In this document: piece by piece, positions 5,081 through 5,324 of the stretch
Layout: each line of letters begins with the position of its first letter
How positions within the stretch are numbered: the stretch's first letter is position 1
NCBI GenBank assembly: GCA_946042585.1
Contig: CAMGDO010000084.1
Span: 1 to 5,324, forward strand
Length of the DNA stretch: 5,324 nt
Reading direction: 5' to 3'
Source: an uncultured Clostridia bacterium
Lineage (GTDB): Bacteria > Bacillota > Clostridia > Christensenellales > Aristaeellaceae
The notes under the pieces: generated by a model
Seen by the model: only the letters and a program-made list of their open reading frames with translations
Told to the model about the DNA's origin: nothing
Database searches by the model: none
Program-made: the position numbers and the translations under genes

Positions 5081-5324
5081 ATGACCTACTCTCCTGCGAA
5101 CACCATCTGGGTATTGCTTGGCGCTGCGCTGGTTTTCTTCATGCAGGCAGGCTTTGCCATGTGCGAGGCAGGCTTTACCCGCGCAAAAAATACCGGCAAC
5201 ATCCTGATGAAGAACCTGATGGACTTCTGTATCGGCACGCCTTTGTTCTGGCTGCTTGGTTTTGGCATCATGTTTGGCAGCGGCACGGCGCTTTTCGGCT
5301 GGATTGACCCCTTCATCATGAAGG
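5081..5324 (+). CDS. amt: Ammonium transporter, Amt family (5' part, runs off the window)
   Basis: The first 81 codons of an Amt/Mep/Rh-type ammonium channel are present; the family is usually about 400-450 residues and forms membrane trimers that conduct ammonium. NTIWVLLGAALVFFMQAGFA (7-26) is the first membrane helix and leads into the family signature MCEAGFTRAKN (27-37). It continues as NILMKNLMDFCIGTPLFWLL with a second helix at about 49-66. No cleavable signal peptide is seen. The start is uncertain between ATG 5081 (weak GGAAGTGAG 5 nt upstream) and the in-frame ATG 5066 (GGAG 11 nt upstream, adding MEVSC). I prefer 5081 because family members commonly begin a few residues before NTIW. 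It has its own consensus promoter and terminator-like leader. A PII gene often follows amt but would lie outside the window. Confidence 0.95.
   Translation, partial: MTYSPANTIWVLLGAALVFFMQAGFAMCEAGFTRAKNTGNILMKNLMDFCIGTPLFWLLGFGIMFGSGTALFGWIDPFIMK

Noticed and set aside
1..5324. CRISPR array, tRNA or rRNA gene, insertion sequence or phage genes
   Set aside because: No spaced repeats, no tRNA-like cloverleaf, no rRNA segments and no transposase or integrase coding sequence were seen on either strand.

Overview
The window looks like chromosomal DNA from a moderately GC-rich member of the Bacillota, most likely class Clostridia. The grounds are consensus sigma-A-type promoters (TTGACA-N17-TATAAT), purine-rich ribosome binding sites, a T-box leader, an EndoA-like MazF and a short GSI-alpha type glutamine synthetase. 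I cannot name the genus.

Layout. Positions 1-47 hold the promoter and ribosome binding site of a gene that runs leftward out of the window. A mazF-type toxin gene (219-560, +) follows, with no antitoxin beside it. Convergent hairpins and terminators fill 555-663. Next comes a decayed glutamate synthase (678-1462, -). It is a chimera of gltB pieces joined to the last part of gltD, with one frameshift and at least two large internal deletions. Intact glnA (1556-2887, -) lies upstream of it on the same strand. A divergent regulatory region (about 2890-3354) holds the glnA promoter and leader and, facing right, the promoter and T-box leader of asnB (3355-4935, +). A perfect consensus promoter and a hairpin leader then precede amt (5081 to the window edge, +), which is cut off.

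Functionally this is a nitrogen-assimilation locus. Amt brings in ammonium, GlnA fixes it into glutamine, and AsnB passes the glutamine amide to aspartate under control of a tRNA-sensing leader. The usual partner, glutamate synthase (GOGAT), was once here behind glnA and is now broken, so glutamate must be made another way.

The most unusual structure is regulatory. The glnA and amt transcripts should both begin a few bases before a strong intrinsic terminator that stands between promoter and gene. The two hairpins share an AAGGC(nn)AAGGG 5' arm and a CCCTGC 3' arm, and each carries a possible ribosome start site in its loop region. The asnB T-box seems to hide the Shine-Dalgarno sequence rather than form a classical terminator.
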